Positions 18,013 through 26,930 are shown, counted from the stretch's first letter. The stretch: 56,627 bases of DNA from UM-FILTER-36-13 sp964394835 (GCA_964394835.1 CAYMZA010000002.1:1-56627), one strand, 5' to 3'. A program made the numbers and translations. The notes: a model not told the origin generated them from the letters alone.

Positions 18013-18071
18013 CCTTTGAATAAGGAAATAAAGGGGTTGTTGTTTAAAATATACATGAAAATATATACAAA

Positions 18072-18097
18072 ATCTTTAGCTAATATTAGCTAAAGAT
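18072..18097. repeat. Copy 2 of the dispersed palindrome (26-nt perfect)
   Basis: The 20-nt core at 18075-18094 is identical to copies 1 and 3. Here the self-complementarity extends 3 nt on each side, to 26 nt without mismatch. It lies between divergent promoters: 63 nt upstream of the -10 of the glycolysis operon and 7 nt upstream of the -35 of the structured RNA. Confidence 0.9.
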
Positions 18098-18104
18098 ATG
18101 CTAC

Positions 18105-18136
18105 TTGACAAGATTATATATATGTGCTAATATAAT
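18105..18136 (+). promoter_or_regulatory. Promoter of the structured RNA
   Basis: A perfect -35 TTGACA (18105-18110) is followed after 17 nt by TAATAT (18128-18133), which overlaps a perfect TATAAT (18131-18136). Transcription would start near 18141. It is one of the strongest promoter matches in the window. Confidence 0.8.
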
Positions 18137-18140
18137 ATAT

Positions 18141-18407
18141 TGAACATTACAGGATACTTTGACTATGAGGATTCCGGAAAAGTAAGGGACAGTCGTAGTG
18201 CTGCGATTTCTAAGTTATTTTTTGCTATCAAGAGTGGCCCGTGCCCCGAAGATAGCTATCCTGGCCCCGGAGAAATAAATGGGTACTAAGATAACCTTAC
18301 TTTCCTCACCGTCAAACCAAAAAAGCAGATAACATCTGCCTAGTACCACTCACCAGTTGCCATAAATGCAACAAAGCTTAACAAAGACTGGTGGGTGGTC
18401 TTTTTTT
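18141..18407 (+). ncRNA. Stand-alone structured RNA, family not assigned
   Basis: No protein frame fits this stretch, yet it is GC-richer than its surroundings and has a strong promoter and a strong terminator. Complementary segments nest as a long rod: UUUGAC 18158-18163 with GUCAAA 18311-18316; GAGG 18167-18170 with CCUC 18304-18307; AAGUAAGG 18180-18187 with CCUUACUU 18295-18302; AUUUCU 18206-18211 with AGAAAU 18271-18276; GCUAUC 18224-18229 with GAUAGC 18251-18256. GGUACU (18282-18287) can pair with AGUACC (18342-18347), which would be a pseudoknot. A further hairpin GCAGAU-AAC-AUCUGC lies at 18325-18339. The signatures of RNase P, SRP RNA and tmRNA are absent. A 6S-like RNA is possible from the rod with a large central loop, but is not shown. 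Confidence 0.72.
18345..18407 (+). terminator. Terminator of the structured RNA
   Basis: ACCACTCACCAGT (18345-18357) pairs over 13 bp (one G-U) with ACTGGTGGGTGGT (18387-18399) and is followed by T at 18401-18407. The loop holds a small hairpin GUUGC/GCAAC. The T-run overlaps the stop codon of the convergent kinase gene. Confidence 0.88.
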
Positions 18408-21186
18408 ATTTCTTTTCTAAATATACTGGTAATATAAATTGAAACACACTACCCCTTCCCCTACCATCACTTTCTGCCCAAATCTTACCACCATGCTCTT
18501 TTATAATCTTCTGTGCAATAAATAATCCTAAACCAGATCCACCAGTATGAATCTGAGCAACACCACTACCTCTAACAAACTTTCTAAAGAGTGTTTTAAC
18601 TTCATCTTTTTCTATACCTATGCCAGTATCTTTAACTTGAAAATTTAATATTTTTCTTGAACAAGAAACTAAAAGTGTTATTTTACCTTTTTGTGTATAT
18701 TTAATAGCATTATCTACTAAATTAAGTACAACATCTCTAATCTTGTCACTATCTGCTAAAATTAAAGGTACTTTTTTACATGACTGAGTATATTCTAGTT
18801 TAAGTTTTTTACTATTAGCTTGATTACTTAATTCTGAAATAACACTTTTAATCAACGGATCTATATCTAATGGTTGTTTATCTAATTTTAATCTTCCAGA
18901 TTCAATACGAGATACATTTAAAAATATATCTATTAATCTAGCCAAACGAGAAGAACTATCAAATAGATCATTAGCTACTTTTTTAATTTTTTTAGGTACC
19001 CTACCAAAATCTCCATCTAAAATCATAGAAAGATAACCTTTTATAGCAGAAACGGGAGTACGTAATTGATGAGAAGCTATAGACAAAAACTCAGATTTAG
19101 TTTTATCAAGAGTTCTTAAATTAACATTAGCTTCTTGCAATTCCTTATTAATAACTTGTAAATTATCATACAGTCTTAAATTACGATATATAATACCAAC
19201 TTGATCAGCTAAAGATGTCATTGTTTCAATATCTAAAGAAGAAATATTATCTTTCTTTTCTTTTAGAAGAAAATGGATTAAACCAATAACCTTACCTTCT
19301 GAAATAATTGGTACACCTATAACTATATTAGTATCTAAACTATGCTGTATTTTATCAATAATATTTTTATCAACTGGAGGACAAAAAAAGTCAGACATTT
19401 TATTAGAAGAATACATTTTATTATCTACTATAACTTTAGCACCTAAATTATATTGACTATCTAATTGAGCAAGAAATTTCTTTGGGTCTTTTTTCAATAA
19501 TTGTATAACTGGTTTAGTAATACTATTTTCTGTTAAAGCTACAGCTGAAAAAGTTTCTTTATCTTTATTTACAAAACTTAAAACTCCACCAACATACCCT
19601 AATTCTGAAGAAATACTATCCACAACTAATTGAATACCTTTGTTTAAATCAAGAATACGACTTAATTTATTAACTATATTCTGCATACCAGAAAGAAACT
19701 TATTACGTTTTTCTAAGGCAATATTAGCTTGTCCTAAACTCTTTGTTTTTTCTTTAACCTTAAATTTTAATTCTTTATTCAATTCTTCAACTTCTTCATA
19801 CAACTTAGATTTTTCAATAGAAGTAGCAATTTGAGGAGCTAAAACCTTAAAAAAATTAATATCTTCTTCATTATATAAATCTCCAGAATTTTTAGAAGAG
19901 ACTATAAGGATAGAATTTAATTTATTATTTTCAATAACAGGAATATACATTTCTGCTTTATTTTTTTCTGCTTCAATAATAAATTTATCAAGTTTTTTTA
20001 CTTCCACACTATCTAAATCAGTATACTCACCTTTTTTAATAATTAATTCTTCTAAAATAATAATATCTTTATTATTTTCTAAGTAACTTACAGTTTCTTT
20101 GGATAAACTAATTTTTTTAGAAGAACCATTGATATAGTTTAAATGATTATTAACCATCACAGCAATTGACACATTCTTTATTTTCAACTCTTTTGATAAA
20201 AATATACTTAATTTAGATAATAATGATTCTAGATTAATTTCACTAGCCATTACCATACCTGCTTTTTGTAAAACTAATTGATAATTTATCTTATCTTTAT
20301 AAAATATAGAATCCGTAACTTTGGCCCATACTTTTTTAACAGGATCTAAGAACAATACTAAAATTATACTATTAAAAATATAAACTAAAATCTTACCTGT
20401 TCTTGTATGAGCTCCTAGATAATTACCAGCTATAAATACCGATAAAGCAAAGAAACTAGCGACAGTACCAACTAAAATAGCATAAAGAACACTACGAGTA
20501 ATTACCAAACGAATATTCATTAAACGATATTTAATAATCGCATAGAATATAAATCCAAACATTATAATAGTAAAAAATGGACCAGCCCAAACATATCTAT
20601 AATTAAAAAATGGTAAAAATAAATTAAAAAAAGAACCAAATATTAAAGCAGTAGATGTTCCTATAAAAACATATTTCAATTTTAATCTACTTATCTTATC
20701 TGCTTCACGATATTTAATTAACCAGATTATAAAAGAAGCTACAATGTAAAATGTAAAATAAAAAACATAAAAGATATAAGCAGACCCTAAAGTAACATCT
20801 TTACCCCAATTCATAATAATTATTTGAGAAAAATGATAATTAGTAAAGTATAAGAAATAAATAATAAATAAAACTGGTATAAATGTTATAAACCTAAACA
20901 AGAAATTAACTTTTATTTTTTTAAAAGGAAAGTAAATAGAAAAAAATAAAAATTCATAAGCAATTAAAGCAGCTATTAAATAATAAAAACGAACAAAGTG
21001 TTTAGCTGTTTCTATATTATTAACATACAAAAAACCTAAAATACCAAAAGTCCATAAAGCACCACTAATAACTAATAAACCATACCAAATATTGGCAGGT
21101 GCTTTTTTATTCTTCATCCAAACAATTAAACCTAAAAATAGATTTAATAATCCAACAAGAAATAATAATATATTTATATTGATCAT
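18406..21186 (-). CDS. Membrane sensor histidine kinase, orphan
   Basis: This 926-aa kinase starts with an N-terminal region of about seven or eight membrane helices (residues 1-280). Two GAF-like domains follow (about 310-460 and 510-670) joined by a coiled coil, then a HisKA domain with SHQLRTPVSAIKG, where His706 is the predicted phosphorylation site. A HATPase domain follows with N, G1 (DTGIGIEKDE) and G2 (GSGLGLFIA) boxes. No response-regulator gene is near. The signal is unknown. It starts inside the end of the methyltransferase gene (4-nt overlap). Confidence 0.9.
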   Translation of the reverse strand: MININILLFLVGLLNLFLGLIVWMKNKKAPANIWYGLLVISGALWTFGILGFLYVNNIETAKHFVRFYYLIAALIAYEFLFFSIYFPFKKIKVNFLFRFITFIPVLFIIYFLYFTNYHFSQIIIMNWGKDVTLGSAYIFYVFYFTFYIVASFIIWLIKYREADKISRLKLKYVFIGTSTALIFGSFFNLFLPFFNYRYVWAGPFFTIIMFGFIFYAIIKYRLMNIRLVITRSVLYAILVGTVASFFALSVFIAGNYLGAHTRTGKILVYIFNSIILVLFLDPVKKVWAKVTDSIFYKDKINYQLVLQKAGMVMASEINLESLLSKLSIFLSKELKIKNVSIAVMVNNHLNYINGSSKKISLSKETVSYLENNKDIIILEELIIKKGEYTDLDSVEVKKLDKFIIEAEKNKAEMYIPVIENNKLNSILIVSSKNSGDLYNEEDINFFKVLAPQIATSIEKSKLYEEVEELNKELKFKVKEKTKSLGQANIALEKRNKFLSGMQNIVNKLSRILDLNKGIQLVVDSISSELGYVGGVLSFVNKDKETFSAVALTENSITKPVIQLLKKDPKKFLAQLDSQYNLGAKVIVDNKMYSSNKMSDFFCPPVDKNIIDKIQHSLDTNIVIGVPIISEGKVIGLIHFLLKEKKDNISSLDIETMTSLADQVGIIYRNLRLYDNLQVINKELQEANVNLRTLDKTKSEFLSIASHQLRTPVSAIKGYLSMILDGDFGRVPKKIKKVANDLFDSSSRLARLIDIFLNVSRIESGRLKLDKQPLDIDPLIKSVISELSNQANSKKLKLEYTQSCKKVPLILADSDKIRDVVLNLVDNAIKYTQKGKITLLVSCSRKILNFQVKDTGIGIEKDEVKTLFRKFVRGSGVAQIHTGGSGLGLFIAQKIIKEHGGKIWAESDGRGRGSVFQFILPVYLEKK

Positions 21187-21926
21187 TTTTTACAACTTAC
21201 AACCCAAGCTTGATCAGCAAAAGTTTTTTTAAACTTAATATTTTTAAAACCAATTCTTAATAATATACTTTCTATCTTATCTTTTTCATAAAAATGATAT
21301 AAACCTTCCTTACCTTTTCTTTGTATTTCTAAGGCATGTTTTAATATCATTGGACCATAATATAGTCTTTTATAATTCTTTAAATCAAGCATATCTTTAC
21401 CAGAGGCAATAAAAACTTTTAAAAAACTAACATCTTTAATTGGCGTAGACCAAACAAAAGAACCATTTACTTTTAATACTCTATACATATCAGATAATAC
21501 ACCTTCTAGAGCTTCTTCTCCAAATTCACCTTCATGTGTAGTAATATATGTTAAAACTAAATTAGATATTATTTTATCATACTTTTCATCTTCAACTTTT
21601 AATTTATATGATAGGTCATGAAGTACTAAATTCACCTTATCTTCTAAAGTATCGTCTATATCTTTTAACTTATCTTTTATATGACTTAACATTACTTCAC
21701 TAACATCTAAAGCATCTATATTAGCTACATGTTTTTCATTTTCAAGAATTTTTTTAACAATTAAACCTGATCCTGCACCACAATCTAATATATTATCATT
21801 AACATTAAAAGTTAAGAAATCAAAAATACTATCAATTAAATTATGATAAGGAGTGGAACATTCAAGATATGGATATATAGATCCATACTTTGGTCCCCAG
21901 AACTTTATATCATTCTTAGTAATCAT
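21183..21926 (-). CDS. SAM-dependent methyltransferase (class I)
   Basis: This 247-aa protein has a Rossmann-type SAM site DCGAGSG at residues 48-54, an acidic second strand (IDALDVSE) and YDKIISNLVLTYI as motif IV/post-motif region. It resembles ubiquinone/menaquinone-type small-molecule methyltransferases, but the substrate cannot be told. It is translationally coupled to the kinase gene. The promoter is a TGn-extended -10 six nt before the ATG, so the mRNA is probably leaderless. Confidence 0.8.
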   Translation of the reverse strand: MITKNDIKFWGPKYGSIYPYLECSTPYHNLIDSIFDFLTFNVNDNILDCGAGSGLIVKKILENEKHVANIDALDVSEVMLSHIKDKLKDIDDTLEDKVNLVLHDLSYKLKVEDEKYDKIISNLVLTYITTHEGEFGEEALEGVLSDMYRVLKVNGSFVWSTPIKDVSFLKVFIASGKDMLDLKNYKRLYYGPMILKHALEIQRKGKEGLYHFYEKDKIESILLRIGFKNIKFKKTFADQAWVVSCKK

Positions 21927-21932
21927 AACTAC

Positions 21933-21941
21933 ATTGTAGCA
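21933..21941 (-). promoter_or_regulatory. Extended -10 of a probably leaderless gene
   Basis: On the minus strand TGCTACAAT ends six nt upstream of the ATG at 21926, so the predicted transcript starts at or next to the A of the start codon. Confidence 0.65.
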
Positions 21942-21962
21942 TAAATTAAGGAAAGTTTTAAG

Positions 21963-22763
21963 TTATTTATATGAGTTTATAAAATTTAGTATTTTAGTAT
22001 ACACAAAATCTTTTCTAGAACCCTCTGCTAAACTATGTTTAGCTTTGTTTAATATAAATAAATCTTTATCTTTAGTACCTAAATTCTTAAATACAAACTC
22101 AGAACTATGAGGATTAGAAATATAATCATGACGAGCATGAATAAGCAAAGTAGGTGTATTAACTAAAGAAACATTTTTTTTAGTATGATTATCTATGAAA
22201 TTATAGAAATTAACTATACTTTTAATAGGTATGTGACTATGTTTACCATATTCTTCTAATTTACCTTTATGTTTTTTACTAATCCACTTTTTACGATAAT
22301 TCCTTTTAAATATTCTAGCTAAAGGTAATAATAGTCTAATATATTTTTCTTCTTGTAAATAAATAGGTATTCCTAAGGAAATAATACCCTTAATCTGATT
22401 AAACTTTAAACAAGCTTCAAAACCAAGATTAGCTCCAAATGAATACCCTACTATAAATATACTGTCATATTTATCAACATTACTTTCTATAACCTCTTTT
22501 AGAGAAGTGTACCAATCAACATAACTAGTATTTTTTAAACTTTCTAAACTACCACCATGACCTTTTAAAAGTATGGTATTAATATCAAAACCATTGGAAA
22601 ATAAATAATCAGATAAATTATGCATATCATACGGAGATCCAGTAAAACCATGTATTAAAATAATTAAACTATTATAATCTTCTGAAATAATATTAAAAGG
22701 CCTAGCCTTTTCAGCCACACCTTGTTTATCTATATATATTTTCTTAACTCCTTTATTAACCAT
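21963..22763 (-). CDS. Alpha/beta hydrolase (carboxylesterase-like)
   Basis: This 266-aa serine hydrolase has the oxyanion-loop motif HGFTGSP, the nucleophile elbow GYSFG with Ser108, the acid Asp213 in HARHDYISNP and the catalytic His243 in KAKHSLAEG. The order and spacing fit the carboxylesterase/monoglyceride-lipase group. No signal peptide is seen, so it is cytoplasmic. The natural ester substrate is unknown. It follows cysS by 2 nt on the same strand. Confidence 0.87.
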   Translation of the reverse strand: MVNKGVKKIYIDKQGVAEKARPFNIISEDYNSLIILIHGFTGSPYDMHNLSDYLFSNGFDINTILLKGHGGSLESLKNTSYVDWYTSLKEVIESNVDKYDSIFIVGYSFGANLGFEACLKFNQIKGIISLGIPIYLQEEKYIRLLLPLARIFKRNYRKKWISKKHKGKLEEYGKHSHIPIKSIVNFYNFIDNHTKKNVSLVNTPTLLIHARHDYISNPHSSEFVFKNLGTKDKDLFILNKAKHSLAEGSRKDFVYTKILNFINSYK

Positions 22764-22765
22764 AA

Positions 22766-24148
22766 TTATATTTTCAACAATACTGCTTTTTGACCTTGTT
22801 TAGAATCTTTAACTTCTACTCCTAATATTTCTAATTCGTCTCTTAACTTATCAGACTCTTCCCATTCTTTATTATCCCTAGCTTCTTGTCTTTGTTTTAA
22901 TAATTCTTTAGCTTCTTCAGGAATATTTAAAATCTTTTTTCTTAAATTATCTAAATCTAAACCTAATATTTTATCCATCTTTAATATAGTTTCTAACTTA
23001 GCTTCACTAGGATAATCGGAATCAATTACAGCTTGTAACACAGATAATGCTTTAGAAGTATTCAAATCATCACCCAGAGCTTCATAAAACTCTTTTTCAA
23101 ACTCTGCACAACCTATCTTAGGATTATCATAATAGGCTATTTCTTTAACTATATTAATTAATCCTTTTTGAGCAGATTCTAAAGATTCCCAAGTAAAATT
23201 TAAAGATTTTCTGTAATTATTCTGTAAAACAAGTAATTTATATGCTAATGGAGAGTATCCTTTTTCTTTAATATTTTCTAAAGTTACAAAACTACCAGAA
23301 GACTTAGACATTTTCTTTCCATCTACTTTATTAAAAGCATTATGTAACCAATGGTTAGCTTGTAATTTACCAGTTACAGCCTTACTCTGAGCCATTTCAT
23401 TAGGATGATGCACTGTTAAATGATCTTCACCACCAGTATGTATATCAAAGGTATCACCTAATTCCATTCTACTCATTACAGAACATTCTAAATGCCAACC
23501 AGGAAATCCTTTACCCCAAGGAGAACTCCATTCCATATCTCTTTTACTATCTTCAGGAGAAAACTTCCATACAGCAAAATCATACTTACTCTTTTTTTCT
23601 TTATTCTTTTCTACTCTAGCACCTTCTTCTAAATCAACGTTCTGTAAATTAGCTAAAATACCATAATCATCTATCTTGGAAGTATCAAAATACATACCAT
23701 CACTAATTTTATACAAATACCCTTTTTCATCTAATTCTTTAACAAAATCAATTTGTTCTTGAATAGTGTCAGTAGCTCTTAAAAACTTACTAGGCTCTAA
23801 TATATTAAATTCTTTAAAATTATCTTTAAATACTTTGATATAGTGTTCAGCTAACTCCCAAGCATCTTTACCAAATTTTCTTTTACCAACCTCCATCTTA
23901 TCCTCTCCTTCATCAGCATCAGAAACTAAATGACCAACATCAGTTAAATTCATAATATGATTTACATCATATCCTTGAGAAATTAAAAACTTTTTCAAAA
24001 CATCCCAGTAAATATATGCTAAAATATTACCAATATGTGGAGCATCATATACTGTAGGACCACAAGTATATAATCCTACTTTATTCTTATCAATACTCTT
24101 AAACTCCTCTTTTTTCTTAGTTAAGCTATTGTATAATTCTATTTTCAT
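22766..24148 (-). CDS. cysS: Cysteinyl-tRNA synthetase
   Basis: This class I synthetase charges tRNA-Cys. The N-terminal TCGPTVYDAPHIGN supplies the first zinc ligand and the HIGH-type motif. GWHLECSVMS and HTGGEDHLTVHH carry the other zinc ligands, and KMSKSSG is the KMSKS loop. At 460 aa it has the usual length. A TATAAT seven nt before the ATG (24156-24161) suggests a leaderless transcript that continues into the hydrolase gene. Confidence 0.97.
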   Translation of the reverse strand: MKIELYNSLTKKKEEFKSIDKNKVGLYTCGPTVYDAPHIGNILAYIYWDVLKKFLISQGYDVNHIMNLTDVGHLVSDADEGEDKMEVGKRKFGKDAWELAEHYIKVFKDNFKEFNILEPSKFLRATDTIQEQIDFVKELDEKGYLYKISDGMYFDTSKIDDYGILANLQNVDLEEGARVEKNKEKKSKYDFAVWKFSPEDSKRDMEWSSPWGKGFPGWHLECSVMSRMELGDTFDIHTGGEDHLTVHHPNEMAQSKAVTGKLQANHWLHNAFNKVDGKKMSKSSGSFVTLENIKEKGYSPLAYKLLVLQNNYRKSLNFTWESLESAQKGLINIVKEIAYYDNPKIGCAEFEKEFYEALGDDLNTSKALSVLQAVIDSDYPSEAKLETILKMDKILGLDLDNLRKKILNIPEEAKELLKQRQEARDNKEWEESDKLRDELEILGVEVKDSKQGQKAVLLKI

Positions 24149-24155
24149 ATATTTA

Positions 24156-24161
24156 ATTATA
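24156..24161 (-). promoter_or_regulatory. -10 box of cysS, probably leaderless
   Basis: A perfect TATAAT on the minus strand ends seven nt upstream of the cysS ATG (24146-24148). Confidence 0.55.
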
Positions 24162-24186
24162 TACTATATATTAACATAAAAGCAAC

Positions 24187-24216
24187 TAAAAAACTACTTC
24201 AATCAAGAAGTAGTTT
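24187..24216 (-). terminator. Terminator of gap
   Basis: AAACTACTTC and GAAGTAGTTT form a 10-bp stem with a 6-nt loop. Read on the minus strand it is followed by a T-run, just beyond the gap stop. Confidence 0.85.
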
Positions 24217-24227
24217 AATAATATATC

Positions 24228-25229
24228 CTAATTAATTTCATTAATCATGTCTACCAAAGTATTAGCATAACCCCACTCATTATCATACCAAGCTATAATC
24301 TTAACCATATTACCTCCTACTACTTTAGTTAAAGATAAGTCTACAATAGATGATCTAGGATCTCCTATAAAATCAGAAGAAACAACTGGTTCATCTGTAA
24401 CTCCTAATATATCTTTTAAGTTAGTTTTACTAGCTTTAATCAATGCATTATTAACCTTCTCAACAGTAACATCTTTTTTTAATACAAAGGTAAAATCTGC
24501 TAAAGAAACCACAGGTGTAGGTACTCTAATTGATAGTCCATCAAATAATCCTTCTAGCTCAGGTATTACCTTAGCAGTAGCTAAAGCTGCTCCTGTAGTA
24601 GTGGGCACAATATTCTGTCCTGCAGTCCTACCTCTTCTAGAGTCTTTATGTGGTCCATCTACCAACTTCTGCCCTGCGGTATATGAATGTATAGTAGTCA
24701 TCATAGCTTTATCTACACCAAAAGCATTAACTAAAACTTGAGCAACTGGTGCTATACAATTAGTAGTACAAGATGCATTAGATATAACTTTTTGTTTATT
24801 ATATTCCCCTTCATTAACACCTAGTAAAAAAGTATCAATATTACCACCTTTAGCTGGAGCAGAGATTATAACTTTTTTAGCACCTGCTTTAATATGATCT
24901 TTAGCTTTACCATCTTTAACAAATCTACCAGTACACTCTAAAACAACATCTACTTTTAACTTTTTCCAGGGTAATTTAGAAGGTTTAGGCTCTGCTGTAA
25001 TCCTATATTTTTTATTATTTACTATAATATCATCTTCAGTGCTACTTACCTTTTCAGGATAAATACCATAAACAGTATCATATTTAAGAAGATAAGCTAA
25101 ACTTTCATTAGGAGCCAAATCATTAATGCCAACTACTTCATAATTCTTTTCATCTAAAAGTATTTTAAAAGCAGCCCTACCTATTCTTCCAAAACCATTT
25201 ATACCTACCCTTATTTTTTTCTTTGCCAT
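24228..25229 (-). CDS. gap: Glyceraldehyde-3-phosphate dehydrogenase
   Basis: This is the NAD(P)-dependent glycolytic enzyme making 1,3-bisphosphoglycerate. The dinucleotide site NGFGRIG is at residues 11-17 and the catalytic Cys154 is in SNASCTTNC. The motif HSYTAGQ and the C-terminal WYDNEWGYA are typical. The length of 333 aa is normal. It stands apart from the pgk-eno-gpmI operon, with its own TGn-extended -10 (25253-25258) and terminator. Confidence 0.97.
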   Translation of the reverse strand: MAKKKIRVGINGFGRIGRAAFKILLDEKNYEVVGINDLAPNESLAYLLKYDTVYGIYPEKVSSTEDDIIVNNKKYRITAEPKPSKLPWKKLKVDVVLECTGRFVKDGKAKDHIKAGAKKVIISAPAKGGNIDTFLLGVNEGEYNKQKVISNASCTTNCIAPVAQVLVNAFGVDKAMMTTIHSYTAGQKLVDGPHKDSRRGRTAGQNIVPTTTGAALATAKVIPELEGLFDGLSIRVPTPVVSLADFTFVLKKDVTVEKVNNALIKASKTNLKDILGVTDEPVVSSDFIGDPRSSIVDLSLTKVVGGNMVKIIAWYDNEWGYANTLVDMINEIN

Positions 25230-25252
25230 ATTTTTATTTTAATTACAATAAT

Positions 25253-25261
25253 ATTATATCA
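25253..25261 (-). promoter_or_regulatory. Extended -10 promoter of gap
   Basis: On the minus strand TGATATAAT is a TGn-extended -10 with TATAAT at 25253-25258. It gives a leader of about 17 nt before the gap ATG. Confidence 0.6.
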
Positions 25262-25291
25262 AAAAAACTAATTAATTGCTAACCAGTTTTA

Positions 25292-26173
25292 TTATTTAGA
25301 ATCACAATTTCCATTACAATCTCCACACTCTTCTTTTATATTCCCCTCTAAAAATGGATACTCAACTATATTGCCATCTATACTTAACTTTACTACATTC
25401 CTTAAAGCACGAACACCAATAACCTTACCCTTGCCTGCTTTTGTCTTAATTACATCACCTACTTTAGGTAAATTACCTAAATGATATCTATATGTTTCTT
25501 CTTCATATCGTAAACAACACTTTAATCTACCACATACTCCAGTGAGTCTATCAGAACCTCTATGTATTAATTCTTGATCTTTTATATATTCAGGACTTAC
25601 ATTACCCAAGGTACTTAACCAAGATTTACAACACAACTGCAAACCACAAGAACCTGTACCACCTAAACACTTAGCCTCATCCCTTACTCCTATTTGTTGT
25701 AATCTAATCTTTCTGTTAAACTTCTTAGCTAAATCTCTAACTAATTCTCTAAAATCTACACGAGAAGAAGCAATAAAGTAGAAAGTAAGTCTTTGCTGAT
25801 CAAAAGATTCAGAAACATCTATTAATTTCATATTATCTAAACTATGTTGCTTGCATAATTCTCTATATTCTTTTAAGTAATCAGAATATCTTTCAGTAAT
25901 TTCTGCTAATTGTTTCAAGTCTTTTTCATTAGCCTTTCTTAATAGTGGTTTAATATCACCAATCTTAGCTTGAGGAATAGTGCCACTTTTATTTTCTTCT
26001 TTTTTATCCTCTTGAAAATCAGATAATGCTACAATCTTACCCAAATCTTGACCTAATATAGTTTCAACTAAAACTATATCTCCCACCTTAATTTCATCAC
26101 TACTTTGTTTAAATTCAGGTAAAAAGAAATATGATTTATCTGCTTTATGGAATTGTACTTTAACTACCTTCAT
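25292..26173 (-). CDS. PSP1-domain protein RicT/YaaT-like
   Basis: This 293-aa PSP1-domain protein has the family's cysteine clusters CLGGTGSCGLQLCCKSW and CGRLKCCLRYE. In Bacillus RicT is part of the Fe-S-containing Y-complex that affects RNase Y activity; that role is family knowledge, not shown here. The extra Cys-rich tail CGDCNGNC is unusual and could bind metal. The start overlaps the pyrH stop by 4 nt. Confidence 0.87.
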   Translation of the reverse strand: MKVVKVQFHKADKSYFFLPEFKQSSDEIKVGDIVLVETILGQDLGKIVALSDFQEDKKEENKSGTIPQAKIGDIKPLLRKANEKDLKQLAEITERYSDYLKEYRELCKQHSLDNMKLIDVSESFDQQRLTFYFIASSRVDFRELVRDLAKKFNRKIRLQQIGVRDEAKCLGGTGSCGLQLCCKSWLSTLGNVSPEYIKDQELIHRGSDRLTGVCGRLKCCLRYEEETYRYHLGNLPKVGDVIKTKAGKGKVIGVRALRNVVKLSIDGNIVEYPFLEGNIKEECGDCNGNCDSK

Positions 26174-26877
26174 TTAACTTTTGTTCCAATATTATTCTTT
26201 AAAGCAGCTTTAACTATATTTTCAGGGCTATATTTAAATACAGATAATTTTAAATTATTATCTTGAGCTAAAGCAAAAGCAGTAGAATCCATTATTTGCA
26301 AGTCTTTTTCTAAAGCTTCATAATAACTTAATGTTTTATATAGTTTAGCATTTTTATCTTTTCTAGGGTCAGCACTATATACCCCATCAACTTGAGTAGC
26401 TTTCAATACTCTAGAAGCACCAACCTCTAAAGCTCTTAATATAGCGGCAGTATCAGTAGTAAAATATGGATTACCAGTACCACCTGCGAATATAACTATT
26501 CTATTATTCTCTAAGTGATTTATAGCTCTTTCATATCCATAATCTTCAGTTACACCAGGTAAAGAAAAAGAAGATAACACCCTAGCTTCTTGCCCTACTT
26601 TTTCTAAAACTGATCGTAATGCTAATGCGTTAATAATGGTTGCCATCATACCCATATGATCTGCTGCTACTCTATCTATTTCCATACCCTTAACCATACG
26701 AGCTCTAAATATATTACCAGCGCCTACAACTATACCTAGCTGATATTTAGCCTTACTTATCTTTTTTAAATTAACAGCTAATTTTTTAATCTTAGCAAAA
26801 TCTAAATTAGCTTCATTATCACCAGACTCTAAAGTCTGCCCTGATAACTTTAATAATATTCTTTTTGTATTTTTCAT
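26170..26877 (-). CDS. pyrH: UMP kinase
   Basis: This amino-acid-kinase-fold enzyme phosphorylates UMP to UDP. The start KLSGQTLESG is a variant of the usual KLSGEAL, and the body has GAGNIFRAR, RVAADHMGMMAT, FAGGTGNPYFTTDTAA and MDSTAFALAQ. The length of 235 aa is normal. It is encoded between tsf and ricT, as commonly seen downstream of rpsB-tsf, but a terminator separates it from tsf. Confidence 0.95.
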   Translation of the reverse strand: MKNTKRILLKLSGQTLESGDNEANLDFAKIKKLAVNLKKISKAKYQLGIVVGAGNIFRARMVKGMEIDRVAADHMGMMATIINALALRSVLEKVGQEARVLSSFSLPGVTEDYGYERAINHLENNRIVIFAGGTGNPYFTTDTAAILRALEVGASRVLKATQVDGVYSADPRKDKNAKLYKTLSYYEALEKDLQIMDSTAFALAQDNNLKLSVFKYSPENIVKAALKNNIGTKVK

Positions 26878-26930
26878 ATATTTTATTTACTACATAAGTA
26901 TGCCAAAATAATATAAAATTAGCAAGAAAT

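Noticed and set aside
18141..18407. RNase P RNA or SRP RNA
   Set aside because: The minus strand has GAGGAAAGT, like RNase P, but it continues AAGG, not CCGGGC, pairs perfectly without the bulged U of P4, and the promoter and terminator point to the plus strand. The SRP tetraloop region (GGTCAGG...GGAAGCAGCC) is not found.
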